Assembly: GCA_018881555.1 (NCBI GenBank)
Contig: JACAXG010000026.1
Location: forward strand, 3,715,459-3,779,458
Origin: Amblyornis subalaris
Taxonomy: Eukaryota; Chordata; Aves; Passeriformes; Ptilonorhynchidae
Length of the DNA stretch: 64,000 nt
Direction of reading: 5' to 3'
In this document: piece after piece, positions 1 through 11,803 of the stretch
How the letters are laid out: every line of letters starts with the position of its first letter
Position numbering within the stretch: the first letter of the stretch is position 1
Made by a program: the position numbers and the translations under genes
Notes under the pieces: generated by a model
Seen by the model: only the letters and a program-made list of their open reading frames with translations
What the model was told of the DNA's origin: nothing
Databases searched by the model: none

Positions 1-2050
1 CTACTAATTGTCCAGTAATTCAGAATTCCTGTTTTGTTCTTTATAGTCTCTGATTTAAAAAGACACGTAATCGAGGCCTTTACTGTCAGAGTGTTTCTGG
101 CTGTGTATGCATTTGTGACAGGTAGGCACAAATGGTATTTCTTATGCTTTTANGTCCTCATGGGGCAGGCAGGTACATTACAGAATTTCTCCTGACAACC
201 CAGGANAAACTGATATAATATAAATTACTTCATTTAGATGTTACCATCCTCTTCTGTAACTGATTTGTGATGTTCCATCTGCTAATAATGTATTTGTTTA
301 CAGCAAGTTTTTCCATTCATCTTTAGCCTATTAGTGGGTTTTCAGAATTTTTGGCACGTGGTCAGTTAATCCAGAGGTCTCATGGCAACAGCTGGAACAT
401 GGGAAAGTCTGTGCAGCCTAGAGATGTTTTCCAGACATTTAATTTCTGTCTCATATATTGAAGTGGAAAAAATCTTTCTTTGTGGTCAGTCATGAGAATG
501 TTTTTGACATCCACTAGTTTGTGAGTATGCAAGGACACAATAATATGGATAATGATGAATACCAAGTGTTTTTCAAGGACTGGAACTCTGCCTCATCAAC
601 ACATCTGCCAAGATCAGACTTCTTAATATTAAGAAATAACCAGTCTATTTATAGAGTACAGAAATCTTGGGCTTTCTGCAAGCAAATCTTGCCATTCTGA
701 GATCACTGAACACAAATGTATAGAGAGCATTGCAAACACAGAACTGTTGTGGGTATGTTACATCTTAGATGCTCATGGAGAATGGAATTTGATGCAGCTA
801 CTCAAATCACTGCAAATGGGAGAAAACACTTTGNTTTTGGATACAACTTTTTACCCTGTCCTTGGGGCATAAATTTCACACTTTTTCTTTNGCTTTTTGA
901 CTAAAAGGAGTTCCGAGCCTCCTACATTTTCAGTGCAGCCCAGATGACTCTGCTCTCCAAAAGTCTGTCTTTTTGAAGTAGAAATCCATAGTTTATTAAT
1001 CTTAGGTTAAATTGAATTTACTCAGGATCACCCCATTCAAGGTTATTTTCTGCAATCAGCTTTCCTTCTGTGTCCTTGCCACTTACCAAAACCTCATTTA
1101 AAAATAGCACAGAATCGTGTCTTGCTGACTCAGTAGGTGTTTGGTGAAGTCTGTTTACTATTGCATCTTGAAATACCTGCACTTTATAATTGTANTTAGC
1201 GTTAATTAGTCAGTCTACACTACTTACCCTGTTACAGTTACTTCTATACTTTACTTTCTAGTGAGTATAATCTTTGACATTTGAGTTATAATTAAGTTTT
1301 TAGGATTAAATTTTACATTTTTTCTTTAAAATTATATGTAAAACCAAGGTTTGATTGCTGATGCTTAGTATTGCTTTCTTCACTTGGACAGCTTTGGAGA
1401 CTCTGAACTTCNTCACTAGAAGTCCATAGTTGGTGCTGTATTGTCCAGAAATTATAATCTTGAACTAGGTATCATAAAAACTTAGAAATAGTCAAGCCCA
1501 GCAAAAATCCAGTTTATTGATCTTAACGAACTAACAGTAAATGCTACAAAGCTTGATTATTGTTCTGTTTCTTTATTATCTGCTCTTCCATCTTATCGTG
1601 GTATTTCATTTTCCTGTTTCATTTACACTGTACAAAACAGCTCACATGTTTCTCACTGTCCAACCAACTTCTGTCTTCCACCTCATTGATACTCCCTTAT
1701 TCATTGCTGCATATCTGTTTACCTGTTATTTTTCTTTTGTATACTAAAGCCAGATGGAGATCTGCCTGTCNTTTTTCCCCTAACCTTCTCCCACCACTAC
1801 TTTGTTTCTTTTTGTCATTTAAACGTCATTAACTGCTATTTAGATGGCTAATTTCTTTTTTATTTGTCACTTGGCATTTGTGCCAAGGTGTGTTTGTTGG
1901 CATTTCAGATGGAGACCTGGACTCCTGGGACACACATTTTTTAATGGGCAGCCCATTTGATGGGATGGTAAACACACACTAAAAATAAATCACTTAAATC
2001 CATTTATAGCTCAGTCTTATTAAAAGTTTTTTTAAATTTGCTCCAGGCAC
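1..2050. other. Unique AT-rich non-coding DNA
   Basis: No repeat family, RNA gene or coding exon is recognisable here on either strand. The open frames are all short (90 codons or fewer) and low in complexity. Seven isolated unresolved bases occur. The stretch ends where the 10-bp satellite begins. Confidence 0.6.
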
Positions 2051-2340
2051 ATTCAGTTCCAACCGATTCTAAATGGCTCCAACCATTTCAATCCAGTTCT
2101 GACTGGTTCAGACTGGATTAAACTATATCTCACTGGTTCAAACCAGGTAAAACCAGTTTGAACAAGATCTAGCTGGATCAGACAGGATTTAACTGTCTCC
2201 CACCAGTTCAAACCTGATCCAACAGGTTCAGACTTGATCCAACCAGTCCAGACTGGTTAAAACTGAATCCAATGGCATCAAACCAGATTAAACCAATCAA
2301 AGTGGTTCCAACCAGTTCAAACTGGATCCAAATGGTTTAA
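2051..2340. repeat. 10-bp tandem minisatellite, consensus AACYRGWTCM
   Basis: About 29 consecutive units are visible, and nearly all keep an exact 10-bp register. Unit starts fall at 2061, 2071, 2081 and so on, with one single-base slip at 2309-2310. Typical units are aaccagttca, gactggttca, aactggatcc and aacctgatcc. The core AACYRGTT is its own reverse complement, so each unit is near-palindromic and the array reads alike on both strands. Side by side, the units create CTGG-N6-CTGG (2103-2116) and CCAG-N6-CCAG (2143-2156). The spacing is close to one turn of B-DNA. Units are diverged from one another, so the array is not freshly amplified. I do not recognise it as a named avian satellite. 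Confidence 0.9.
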
Positions 2341-2387
2341 AGGCTCAAATCCTGATTTTTAGAGCCCAAATGGGGTCATGGGAGAGG

Positions 2388-3222
2388 GGCAATTGGGATG
2401 AATTTGGGGATATTGGGGCAAAATTTGGTGATTTTAGGGTATTTGGGTGGCTTTTGATGGGATTTTGAGATATATGGCAGGCATTTGAGGGAGTTGGGTG
2501 AAATTTTCATGATTTAGGGGAATTTTGGGGTGGATTTGTGATGAATTTGAGGCCTTTTTAGATGAATTTGAAGAGAATTTTGGGAAAGTTTCTCACATTT
2601 TGAATGAATTTTGGGATTTTTTGATGAACCTGGGTAAATTTTTCATGAATTTTGGATGTTTTTATGAGGATTTGGGAGGTATTTTGAGTGGATTTTGGTG
2701 GAATTTGGGGATTTTGTAGGATTTTGGAGTGAATTTGGGATATTTTTTGTGAATTTGGGGGTATTTAAGATAGATTTCAGGGAATTTGGGTGATTTTTCA
2801 AGTATTTTGTGTGCATTCAGGGTGATTTGGGGGCATTTTGGTGGGAATTTAATGAGATTTTGAGTGGAATTTGGTGGATTTTTATGGGATTCTTGGGATA
2901 TTTTTTCTGAGAGTTTATGTGAACTTGTGTAGATGTTGGGGCATTTTGGGTGTATTTTTTGTCTACTTAGAGACATTTTGGTGGGATTTGGGGGTATTTT
3001 GGTGGAATTTTTTATATTTTGATGGAATGTTGGGGAATTTGGGAATATCTTAGGATGTTTTGATGTGGATTTGTGTGGATTTGGTGTTATTTGTGCTGAT
3101 TTTGAGGCTATTTTGATGGGATTTTGAGGATTTTTTTTGCTATTTTTATGGGATTTTTGGCTCATTCTGATGGAATTTTGGGCTATTTTGGTGGAATTTT
3201 GGTGGAATTTTGTGGAATTTTG
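2388..3222. repeat. G/T-rich ~10.8-bp minisatellite, consensus near ATTTTGGGGTG
   Basis: About 77 degenerate units each pair an ATTT(T) tract with a GGG-type tract. The first ten or so (2401-2500) keep an exact 10-bp spacing, and later units are mostly 10-11 bp (range about 8-12). C is strongly depleted on the plus strand and G runs recur, so the strands are very asymmetric. The array follows the 10-bp satellite after a spacer of about 45 bp and ends at ordinary sequence near 3223. A 208-codon minus-strand open frame across it (2662-3288) is a by-product of stop-poor repeat composition: its translation is a monotonous N/P/K/S/I string. Confidence 0.9.
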
Positions 3223-4030
3223 TGAGTTGTAGCCCCTACTGATGCATACCCACTCCATGCCATCACAGCTGCTCCTGAGATTGTTCACTTTACCTCCAAT
3301 TCAAAACGGAAAATGGATAAAGCTCCAATTAGAAAATGAAGTGAGTTGTGCTTTTCTCAGATTAAATTGGGGCTTTCAGAAGATATTCCCCCATTCTGTC
3401 GGAATTGAAGAGCATTAAAACCCTGTAGTGGTCTCTGTTCAATGCCTTTGAAAATCCCAGCCTTCCACCTGGCCTTGAGTTAGAAGCACAAGAATGCCAA
3501 AGGATGGTTTTATTCCCTGGGCTGTCAGCCACAGCGCCCTGGCTTATCCATCCTCCTGCCATGGTTACAGCTCCTGGTTTGTGCCCAGTGGGAGAAAATT
3601 TACTAAAATCCAAATCCTTGTTAGCAGGATAGAAAACTCACACAGGTAGACCTGCTGGCTGAAGAGTTGGCTCTCCGGCCACTAGGCACATGCTGCTCAG
3701 AGATGTGCTCCACACTTGGAAGGGGGAGTAGGTTTGGAAATGTGGGAAGAGCAAACCTGGCTTTACAGATCCCATCACACGGTAGACAGCAAACCATACT
3801 GCAATGCTGTGGTGACCTTTTCCAACCTGATTTTTTCCCCCATCTCCTGCTCTCCAGTCCCAGCTACAGCCAGAGAAGGACATTCATCATCATTTACCAT
3901 CAGTACTGCAGGAGGGTAAGCAGAAGGCACTCCTGGTCCCTTCTCCACTTCCATTTGTCACGGCAGAAATAACAAGAAAGCAGAGCTGGCCATAAAAATC
4001 CAGCCTCTTCCTAAAAACCTGCATCACTGG
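3223..4030. other. Unique non-coding DNA after the satellite
   Basis: No repeat family or coding exon is recognised. GC content rises toward the right end. A TATA-like cataaaaatc occurs at 3991-4000, about 50 bp before the ATG of the candidate first exon at 4041. Confidence 0.5.
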
Positions 4031-4040
4031 CTGTGACTTT

Positions 4041-4107
4041 ATGGCTGCTGGTTCAAAGGCGAGACGGCATGGCCGCTGCTTTCCTGAGCTTCCCGAGGAT
4101 ATGTCAG
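4041..4107 (+). other. Candidate first coding exon (22 codons, phase 1 donor)
   Basis: An ATG at 4041 opens a frame beginning MAAGSKARRHGRCFPELPED, followed by MS and one spare base. It ends at a good donor, CAG|GTAAAT, with the exon end at 4107. The segment sits in a CpG-enriched block (about 4040-4260) in otherwise CpG-poor DNA, with a TATA-like motif about 50 bp upstream. The start context is weak, with T rather than a purine at -3 and G at +4. If not spliced, the same frame continues to a stop at 4325 (94 codons). The phase matches the candidate exon at 11760-11798. The product is not recognised. The exon is inferred from signals only and could be a pseudo-exon. Confidence 0.2.
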
Positions 4108-5330
4108 GTAAATGTATGGAGGGGACACGCCACAGGCATCTGCACCCTGCAGCACAGAGCCCACCACGGCACCCGTGGAGAGGGATCCCCCCAGCACCCT
4201 CACTGTGGGGTGCTGGAGAATGCAGTGATGAGCGGCTGTTCCCCCGGATGGGAGAGGTTAATTACTGTGATCAAAAATATCCAGAGGGGAAAACATTACA
4301 CCAGATATTACCAATTAACCCATGAATCTAAACATGACAATTGCTGCAATTAATACAATCCTACACTTTCACTAATTACCAGTCTGTGGGAGGAGGCTGG
4401 GAGGGAGGGAGGAGGGAGTTTGCAGACCTGCTGGAACAGCAGATCTCAGGCCCAGCTGGGATGCTACAGGGGGTCCCACCCAGAATCATGCCAACAGGAA
4501 AGTGTCAGAGGTGACCAGAGGGTTTGAGGGGGGCTCTTGCTTTCAAACTAGGCTAAGGCATTCAGGCCTTTCCACAAAATTTGTTAAATCTTCAGCAAAC
4601 CATACCTGCTCAGTGTGGCATCANAGTGTGTCCCCAGCTCAGTGCAAATGCACTGCTGTGCAGCACTGCCATCACACAGGATTGAGACTAGGGGAGGAGC
4701 TGATCCTGTCCCCAGCCTCATCCTCCTCAGTTCAGGGGGCTGCAGACCCCACCATGAGCAAGCCAAGGGTGGTGGGGGAAGATATAAAGAGAAAAATGAC
4801 GGGAGAATTTAAATCACAGAGGTTTGTTGGTAGTTGTAGCTGAGCTTGTTCAAAGTAAAATAGTCAGACATAGTATGTGAGCAGTGTGTCCGGACAGAAC
4901 ATTCAAACAACAAGGCTGAATATTTACTTTGTTCTCAGTGTTAAGGATAAATGAGTTCTCTGCTGTCAGCCCATCTCATGTTGTGAAATCAAATCAGTGC
5001 CCAGGATTCCCAACATGCCTAAATACAGAACAATTTTCAAACACTCTGTCACAGACACACATTTTATTCTTTACTTTTCTGTTTCTACTTATTAGCTTGT
5101 TAATCTGGGACAGGAGATTACATAACAGTAATGGGATAGACACTCTAGTAAAAATGGGTTTAATCCATAAACAGATCTTTGTCCGGGAGCTCCTGATTTA
5201 AGGGTATGTCAGTGTGTGTATTTTTACTGTNGGTAAGCAAGGCTCATGTGACTTCATTCTATAATGTTCATTGGGCTGTAAATATGAGTATATTAAAAAA
5301 TNTAACTGTGTAGAATCTTTTCTCCTCTGA
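4108..5330. other. Non-coding DNA between the CpG-rich block and the CR1
   Basis: The first 150 bp continue the CpG-enriched, GC-rich block. The rest is unique. Overlapping frames of up to 113 codons near 4500-4840 have no recognisable similarity and lie in moderately GC-rich DNA where stops are fewer. Confidence 0.5.
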
Positions 5331-6460
5331 TCTTCTACAGCAGGGTGATCCACTTAGTGGATGATGGCAAGGCTGTGGATGTTGTCTACCTGNACCTTAG
5401 TTAAGCTTTTGACACTGTTTCCCNCTGTTCCCTTNGCAAAACTGGCTGAATGGCTGGGCACAGAGAATGGTGGTGAATGGACTTATATCCAGCTGGTGGC
5501 CAGTCACAAGTGGCATTCCCCAGGATTTAGGATTGGGGCCAGTCTGGCTTAATATCTTTATCAATGATCTGGANGAGGAGATAGAGCGCACCCTCAGTCA
5601 TTGTGCAGGGGACACCAAGTTGGGTGGGAGGGTTGATCTGCTGCAGGACAGGAAGGCTCTAGAGGGGGATCTGGACAGTCTGGATCCATGGGCTGAGAAC
5701 AGTGGTGTGAGGTTCAGCAAGGCCAAGTGCCTGGTCCTGCACTTGGATCACAACCCCAGGCTGGGGGAAGAGTGGCTGGAAAGCTGCCCAATGAAAAAAG
5801 ATGTGGGAGTAATGGTGGACAGTAGCTGAACATGAGCCAGGTGGCCAAGAAGGCCAATGGCACCTGGCCTGGATCAGCAGTAGTGTGACAGCAGGACCAG
5901 GGATATGATTGTCCCTCTGTGCTGGGTGCTGGTGAGGTCACACCTCGAGTGCTGTGTTCAATTTTGGGCCCCTCACTACAAGAAAGNCATTGAGGGTCTG
6001 GAGCATGTCCAAAGAAGGGCAATNGAGCTNGAGAAGGGTCTGGAGCACAAGTCNGATGAGGCGTGGCTGAGGGAGCTGGGAGTGTTTAGCCTGGAGCAAA
6101 GGAGGCTCAGGGGGGACCTTATGGCTCNCTACAGCTCCCTGAAAGGAGGGCGTGGTGAGGTGGGATCAGTCTCTTCTCCCGGGTAACAGAACAGGAGGAA
6201 ATGGCTTCAAGTTGTGCCAGGAGAGGTTTAAATCAGATATTAGGAAAAATTTCTTCACAGAAAGGGTGGCCAGGCACCGGAACACGTTGCCCNGGGAAGT
6301 GGAGGAGTCACCACCCCTGTATGTACTTAAGACAGCAGATGTAGANGTGGCACTGAGGGACATGGTTTAGTGGTGGACTTGGCAGTGCTGGTTTAACAGT
6401 TCTTGATGATCTTAGAGGTCTTTTCCAACCTAAATGATTTTATGATTTTTTGATTTTTCT
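5331..6460 (+). mobile_element. CR1 LINE fragment, 3' half of ORF2 plus 3' end
   Basis: This is a decayed copy of the avian CR1 non-LTR retrotransposon, which moves by target-primed reverse transcription. The left edge carries the reverse-transcriptase block VDVVYLxL..AFDTVS (5360-5420). [10 protein letters not shown] and INDL follow at about 5509-5575. The catalytic box, normally F/YADDTKLGG, reads HCAGDTKLGG (about 5599-5628), so the first aspartate is lost. Conserved C-terminal text follows (KAKCLVLHLDHNPRLG; later REL..FSLEQRRLRGDL), then the CR1 3' untranslated end with ttccaacctaaatgatt and a degenerate octamer tail (6433-6460). Stops and frame breaks make it inactive, and the 5' portion is missing, as is usual for CR1. 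At least a dozen unresolved bases fall inside it. Confidence 0.93.
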
Positions 6461-9400
6461 TGTTCNCTGACCCATGCACAACTTCAATGCAGCTTTTTGT
6501 TTTGAGAGATNATAACAGGNTTCTAGGCCTGGGGAAGTAGACCCAGNATCTTCTACCAGCTATCATGGATTAAAAAACCAAAACAACAACCAANCAAACA
6601 AAATCCCACAAAAAGCACCACAGGGATATAGATTGATTTTCAGAATTGTTACTATATAAACCTGTCAGTTTCCTTCACCTTAAATTCTGGAGCATCTTTC
6701 CAAAACAGTTTTGTGAACCCATATGTTCTGATAAAGACTGTCACACCAGCTCAACTGCCTTATCAGACACCAGATTCTACAGTGGAAGTGTGAATGCCCC
6801 ACTGAAAAGAAAAAAACTGACAGATTGTGAAAATTCAGAAATAAAATAAGAAGACACAGGAAGGTGAGTTTCTTAAATTTTATTACTCACAAAACTTACT
6901 TTTCTTGCTTCCAGATTTAAAGACATATGACTGAGCTGTCACAGCAGCATGGAGGAGACATAATGAACCATGAATTGTGCTGTCTGACTTAGTCAAGTAT
7001 CTCAGGTCTCCCGTGCTTCCAAGAAACCAAAGCCTCCAAACAAAACAAGTTGCTTTTGTTCTTTTGGTTTTGATTTAACTGAGAAAACGTGACTTCACGT
7101 TCAGTTGTACTGAAAAAAATAAGAGACAGTGCATTTCTCTGTTTTAAAACTTCAAAATATGCTTATGAAATGAGACTTGCTTACAGTATTATTCTAAACA
7201 CAAGAATATTTAAAGTCATATTGTATTGGATTTGGAGCTATGTCTTCTACATCCTTCTTGAAACAGGTTGATTTGGTCTCCATGTAGAAAATCTCCAGAG
7301 GTTTCATTTAATGATATTTCAGCAGGATATTTTTCCGGTATGTGGTTGGGACTTCCAAAACCAGAGATTTTTTTTCTACATTTAATAGCCCTCAACAACT
7401 ATCTCTTCTATTAAATTATTCAGTTGTCCTTTGAANTCAGCTGAACCTTAAGCACCCATAGCATCTTGGAACAAGATGCTTGACCACATTGTATGAGCAG
7501 CATCTTCCTTTTCACTGTTTTGCATCTGTAACCTCTCAAGTTTCTTCGATGTTTCCCCATTCTTGTACTACAAGGGACAGTAAGAAATCAGTCTTNATTA
7601 ATTCAGTTCATGGAGCCACTGTGGTAATGTTGTGTTCCTACTGACTTTTCAAAATACAATTTCTTTCTATTTTGTAACATGGAACACTAGTCATGCTAAT
7701 ATACTGTATTTTTCTCTCTCTCTCTCCACCACCACATGAGTTAGCCCTGCTCTGAGCAAGGTTATATGACGCAGAAAAATGGGTCGGCTTCTAAACTCTT
7801 TTGTTGCTGTATTTCGTTTGGTAGTTCACTTTTACTATGTTAAAGATAACCAGTACTTTATTGTGTGCTGGTATGAGATACACACTTGCATATATATACA
7901 CACTTCTATATAAAAACATGTTTCTATAGGCACTGTGTCCACAACAGGTTGAATTGTTTCCATTAGCTTTTTTAGGGGGTTGTAACAGCAGTGTGGTTTT
8001 AAAGCAAATGCTGTGATTGTCTCCTTATGCTGCATTTTGGTTCACNTTTCAGAAAGTTTTCACATATCATTTTATAAGCATTTACTCGAGTTCCTCAGTA
8101 ATTACGTACTTTTAAGTAATATCATTATTTTTTTTTTGCTGGTTTGAAGCTCTAATGTATTCTTACTTATCTCATATAACTGACACAATAAGCCTGTGCT
8201 AAGTTTTCCATTGTCTGTTTTGTTTCAAATGTTTTTTCTCCCAGTTGTAGAACTTTGTAATGTCACTGTTTTGATGATTATTAGGTTAGTTTGCAGAAAA
8301 AAAAAATCTTTTTTAGAAAAAAAATGACTACAGAAAGCTAAATTAATGGATTATAACGTTATCGGTGAAAAAATATTAACAAGATCTAACTAGAATGCAT
8401 AGAAATCTCAGAGTGATAAATGATACACCTTTCATTAATTCATTTTACTATCTCTTTGTTATTTCTGGAAGTATAAATGGCTAATCATTTTAAAATAAAA
8501 TACAAACTTGAGATAAGGACACTGAAGGAAAGAACTTATACATGGAACTTAGTCCTTAGCTATAAAGGCAAAATTCTACATTGGACCGGTCATCTTGCTA
8601 GCAATGCNTTGTTACAAAAGTTATTTTGCCAACAAATAGTGTCATAAGTCACTGATTTGCTTCTACAAGTGATCTTTGCCATGATAATACATGAGTACAT
8701 AACTGATTTATTGCTGGAATCATAGACCTGAAGAGTTGCAAGGCTCTCACAGAAACCTCTGTAGGAGGAGNCTTGTCATTAGTGACCGCTTTAAAGTGGC
8801 CACCTTCATTACAGCTGGACTTTGTGNGACTTTTGCTTATAATGATTGTTTGGCAAAGGAATTCCTTGAGTCCCTTTGGAAGTTGTGTCAATGTGTTCTG
8901 CTGTTTTGCAGATCAGCCTCGTTTGCAAGTATGCTCAAGATACACTATAGGTTCAAGGACTGTTCATTCATTATCCTCTCTTTAGAAATTCAGGAGATAA
9001 ATTCATGTGGATTCTTCCAGAGCTGATTACAAAGTTGTGCTCATGCTTTTTGTTTGCAATAATTTTGAGGCTAACTACAGACAAGGAAAATAATTATTAT
9101 ATGGTAGTCTAAAAANAATAACAAATTTAAAAAAGAAGAAAACCACTGTCATTTGAGGGTTTTGTGAAAAAATTCAATTTCCTGAGGGTTTCCAGGCTGG
9201 AGATTCATCTACACTGTATGTGTTGATATATAATACACAGTTCCCACTATGGGAAATAAGCCAAAAATTATTATTGCTCTTGGTTTTTTAAACCTTTTTT
9301 TTTTCCGCAGCAATTTGCAATTTTGACACTTGCACAATTTAATTTTTTTCTTCTGTACTTAACATTTTATCTCTCTAGTATGTTCATCTATCCCTGATTT

Positions 9401-11700
9401 TGTAAAAGCACAACATAAGTCTATCATAAATTGATGTGTTTATGTAGAAAATAAATAATAGCACTTTATCCTTCATGAAAGGTAAGGACAACACAAAGCA
9501 ACAATAGTTGAAGATGCGAGTTCTTTCAACACATTCTTTGTTGCAACTTCATTAAATGCAGTCAAGTATCAAAAGGAAAATAGCATGAACTTTTTATCAA
9601 GAGCTTTAGCAAAATCCTCAGAAGACATGAAACAACAGATGAGACTGAAATCCAATAAGTGAGCATTTTGACTTATGAATTAGTTATTCCAAGATGAAAG
9701 GCTAAACACNTTAAGTAAGAACTATGCTGGTCAGGAATATAAAATACAAGAAAGAGTCTTAGATATGCAGCAGTTTAAAGTATGAGCCATAAATCTTTTN
9801 AAGTCTTTACATTCACACCACATGATGGACAAACTCTAGGGCCAGAGGCTGTTCCCATTCTGTGTTTGTTCTTGAGAAATGAGGTTACTAGAAGTTATGT
9901 TGAAATTCATGGTGGTTTCTTAAGTACTTTCTTTGCCACTGAAACAGCCATTCCACTCCCAACACATGCACTTGTGCACTTTTCCATGGATTCTCCCAGC
10001 CTCCCACACATGCTTTGCTACATTTAGGCCAGCACCTTGCCCATTTGCAGAAAAGCATGATGGAGCATGTCAGGAAACAGTAAAAGCCAAAGCTGGTTTC
10101 TTTCACAGTGCGTGTTTCAGCTGCTACCATCACTAGTAGTTTACTGGCACCTTTTTGTGTTAGAAATTAGGTTCAGTTCAAAACTGAACCTTAGACAGTT
10201 CCCCAAATGTGACTCATTTCCTTTCCAGGACCAGTTGAGAATAGAGATGTGGAAGATAAATACAAGCATAGAAGGAGCAAGGAGGGAGAAAGAAGAAATC
10301 AGAGGTTTGTANGGGGGAGGGAAGATGAGTGAATGTAAACGGCTTCAGTAAACACTCTGGCTCTGCCCTGGAGTTGAAGTTGAGAATGAGGTTTAAAATT
10401 CAGGATCTGTTAAAACATTTTAAAGCAAATGAATGAGTGAGATCAAATTTATAACCCATCCTTTCTACTGGAAAAAGTTTATGCATTTTTGTTTTCTTGC
10501 ATCTGAAGAAGGAAGTCCTAAGGGTAAAAATTTAAGCTTCAGAAATATGCAGGGTTTAACAGTTGCAATAATAGGGCTTTTTCCTCAAGGATCTGAAATA
10601 GATGCATTTCACTTACTAGCAAATAATTGCAGCCTTCAATTATGTAATAAACAGCCTTTTTATTTAGCTCATGCAGTATTTTTGCTTGACTTTTTAAGTA
10701 TTAATAGCTAAACAGCGGAAAGGATTTGTAGGAAATGAAGTTTGTTTCTGAAAACTTCAGGAATAGCAAATGATCTATTATTGAAGCAAATTCTCTTGTG
10801 CTGAAAAAATAGGAATAATATCAAAACTATTTACTAGAAGAAGAAATTGTTCTCTTTTTGCAAGATTTTTAGCTTTCTCTTAGAAGATCACGCTTCATCT
10901 ATGTTTAATACTTTGGCTTTCTTTGAGAAGGGTGAGAAAATTTATTAAATGTTTGCTGTCTCCTGCTCTTGTGTTTGCAATAAAATTTCACTAATGAGCA
11001 GCAATGTTCTCCATCCAGACCTGCTAATGAGTCTTTCAATGTGTGGTGACTCAAAGTCCNTCCTTCAGAAACACAGCTCATAAAGAGTTACTTGTATGAA
11101 GACTATACCCAAAGGGCAAGTAAATAAGTGTCTGTTTTATCTTAAACCTAGAAATGTAGTGGTATTTGATTAGTTCATATGGTAAAATTGAGACTGCAAC
11201 TAAGTGAATGGCTGATGTCAATATTAAAACAGAAGTANGGTTTCATGAATTGAAGGTATTACTCGAAGATACCAAGAATTTTGTACCATGGTAGGTTCGC
11301 TTGCAACAAAGTTGGAAAGGATAATTTGGATTATATTTTTAGTCTCTACCCCTGGATTAGTTTAATCTTCTAATACTCTTATTTTCAGTGCAAAAGTATC
11401 AACTCCTGATTTTTAAAAGTATTATCACCTTTTCTTTGTTGCCTGACAAAAATATTTGGGCTTAATTATGATCTAGGGAATTTAAACAAACAGAAGACCT
11501 GAATACTTTTATTTTTGTTTATGGCCCTGTAGNCTGTATATGCAGTGAATAAGTCAAAAGCTTTGCAAATAAACTACCAATTTTAAGAAAGTGAGATTTA
11601 ATATACTACCTTTTAATAAAATGTCATGTTACTTAACTGGATGGTTCTGTATGTTCTGTGGTCCTTAAAAAAGGAGATTAATCAGATTGTTTCCTGTGNT
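6461..11700. other. Unique AT-rich non-coding DNA with small simple repeats
   Basis: No gene or repeat family is recognised. It contains an A/C-rich patch (6571-6608, built on CAAA/CAA), a (TC)n run (7713-7727), an AT-rich patch with alternating TA (7890-7915), and a purine-rich patch around 10240-10330. A perfect 9-bp hairpin occurs at 7460-7480 but is expected by chance in a window of this size. Confidence 0.5.
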
Positions 11701-11759
11701 GAATATGTTCTTAACTGGTTGCTATGACAATTGTCTTCCATTTTCTTCTTCCCTCGTAG

Positions 11760-11798
11760 ATTTATCTCTTTTTGATTCGATAGAGGGAGTTTGCCAAG
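11760..11798 (+). other. Candidate 39-bp exon with strong splice signals
   Basis: A very strong polypyrimidine tract ending in CTCGTAG precedes position 11760, and CAAG|GTAACA follows 11798. Only one of the three frames is open. It uses two leading bases, then LSLFDSIEGVCQ, then one spare base, so the exon is symmetric (phase 1 to phase 1). It is phase-compatible with the candidate exons at 4041 and 54116. The product is not recognised. The segment is short and supported only by signals, so it may be a pseudo-exon. Confidence 0.22.
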
Positions 11799-11803
11799 GT
11801 AAC

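Noticed and set aside
2662..3288. 208-codon minus-strand open frame, the longest in the window
   Set aside because: It lies almost wholly in the G/T-rich satellite. The minus strand there is stop-poor, and the translation is a monotonous N/P/K/S/I string with no domain.
7460..7480. Perfect 9-bp hairpin with GAA loop, reminiscent of a terminator
   Set aside because: One or two such hairpins are expected by chance in 64 kb, and intrinsic terminators of this type are not a feature of vertebrate genes.
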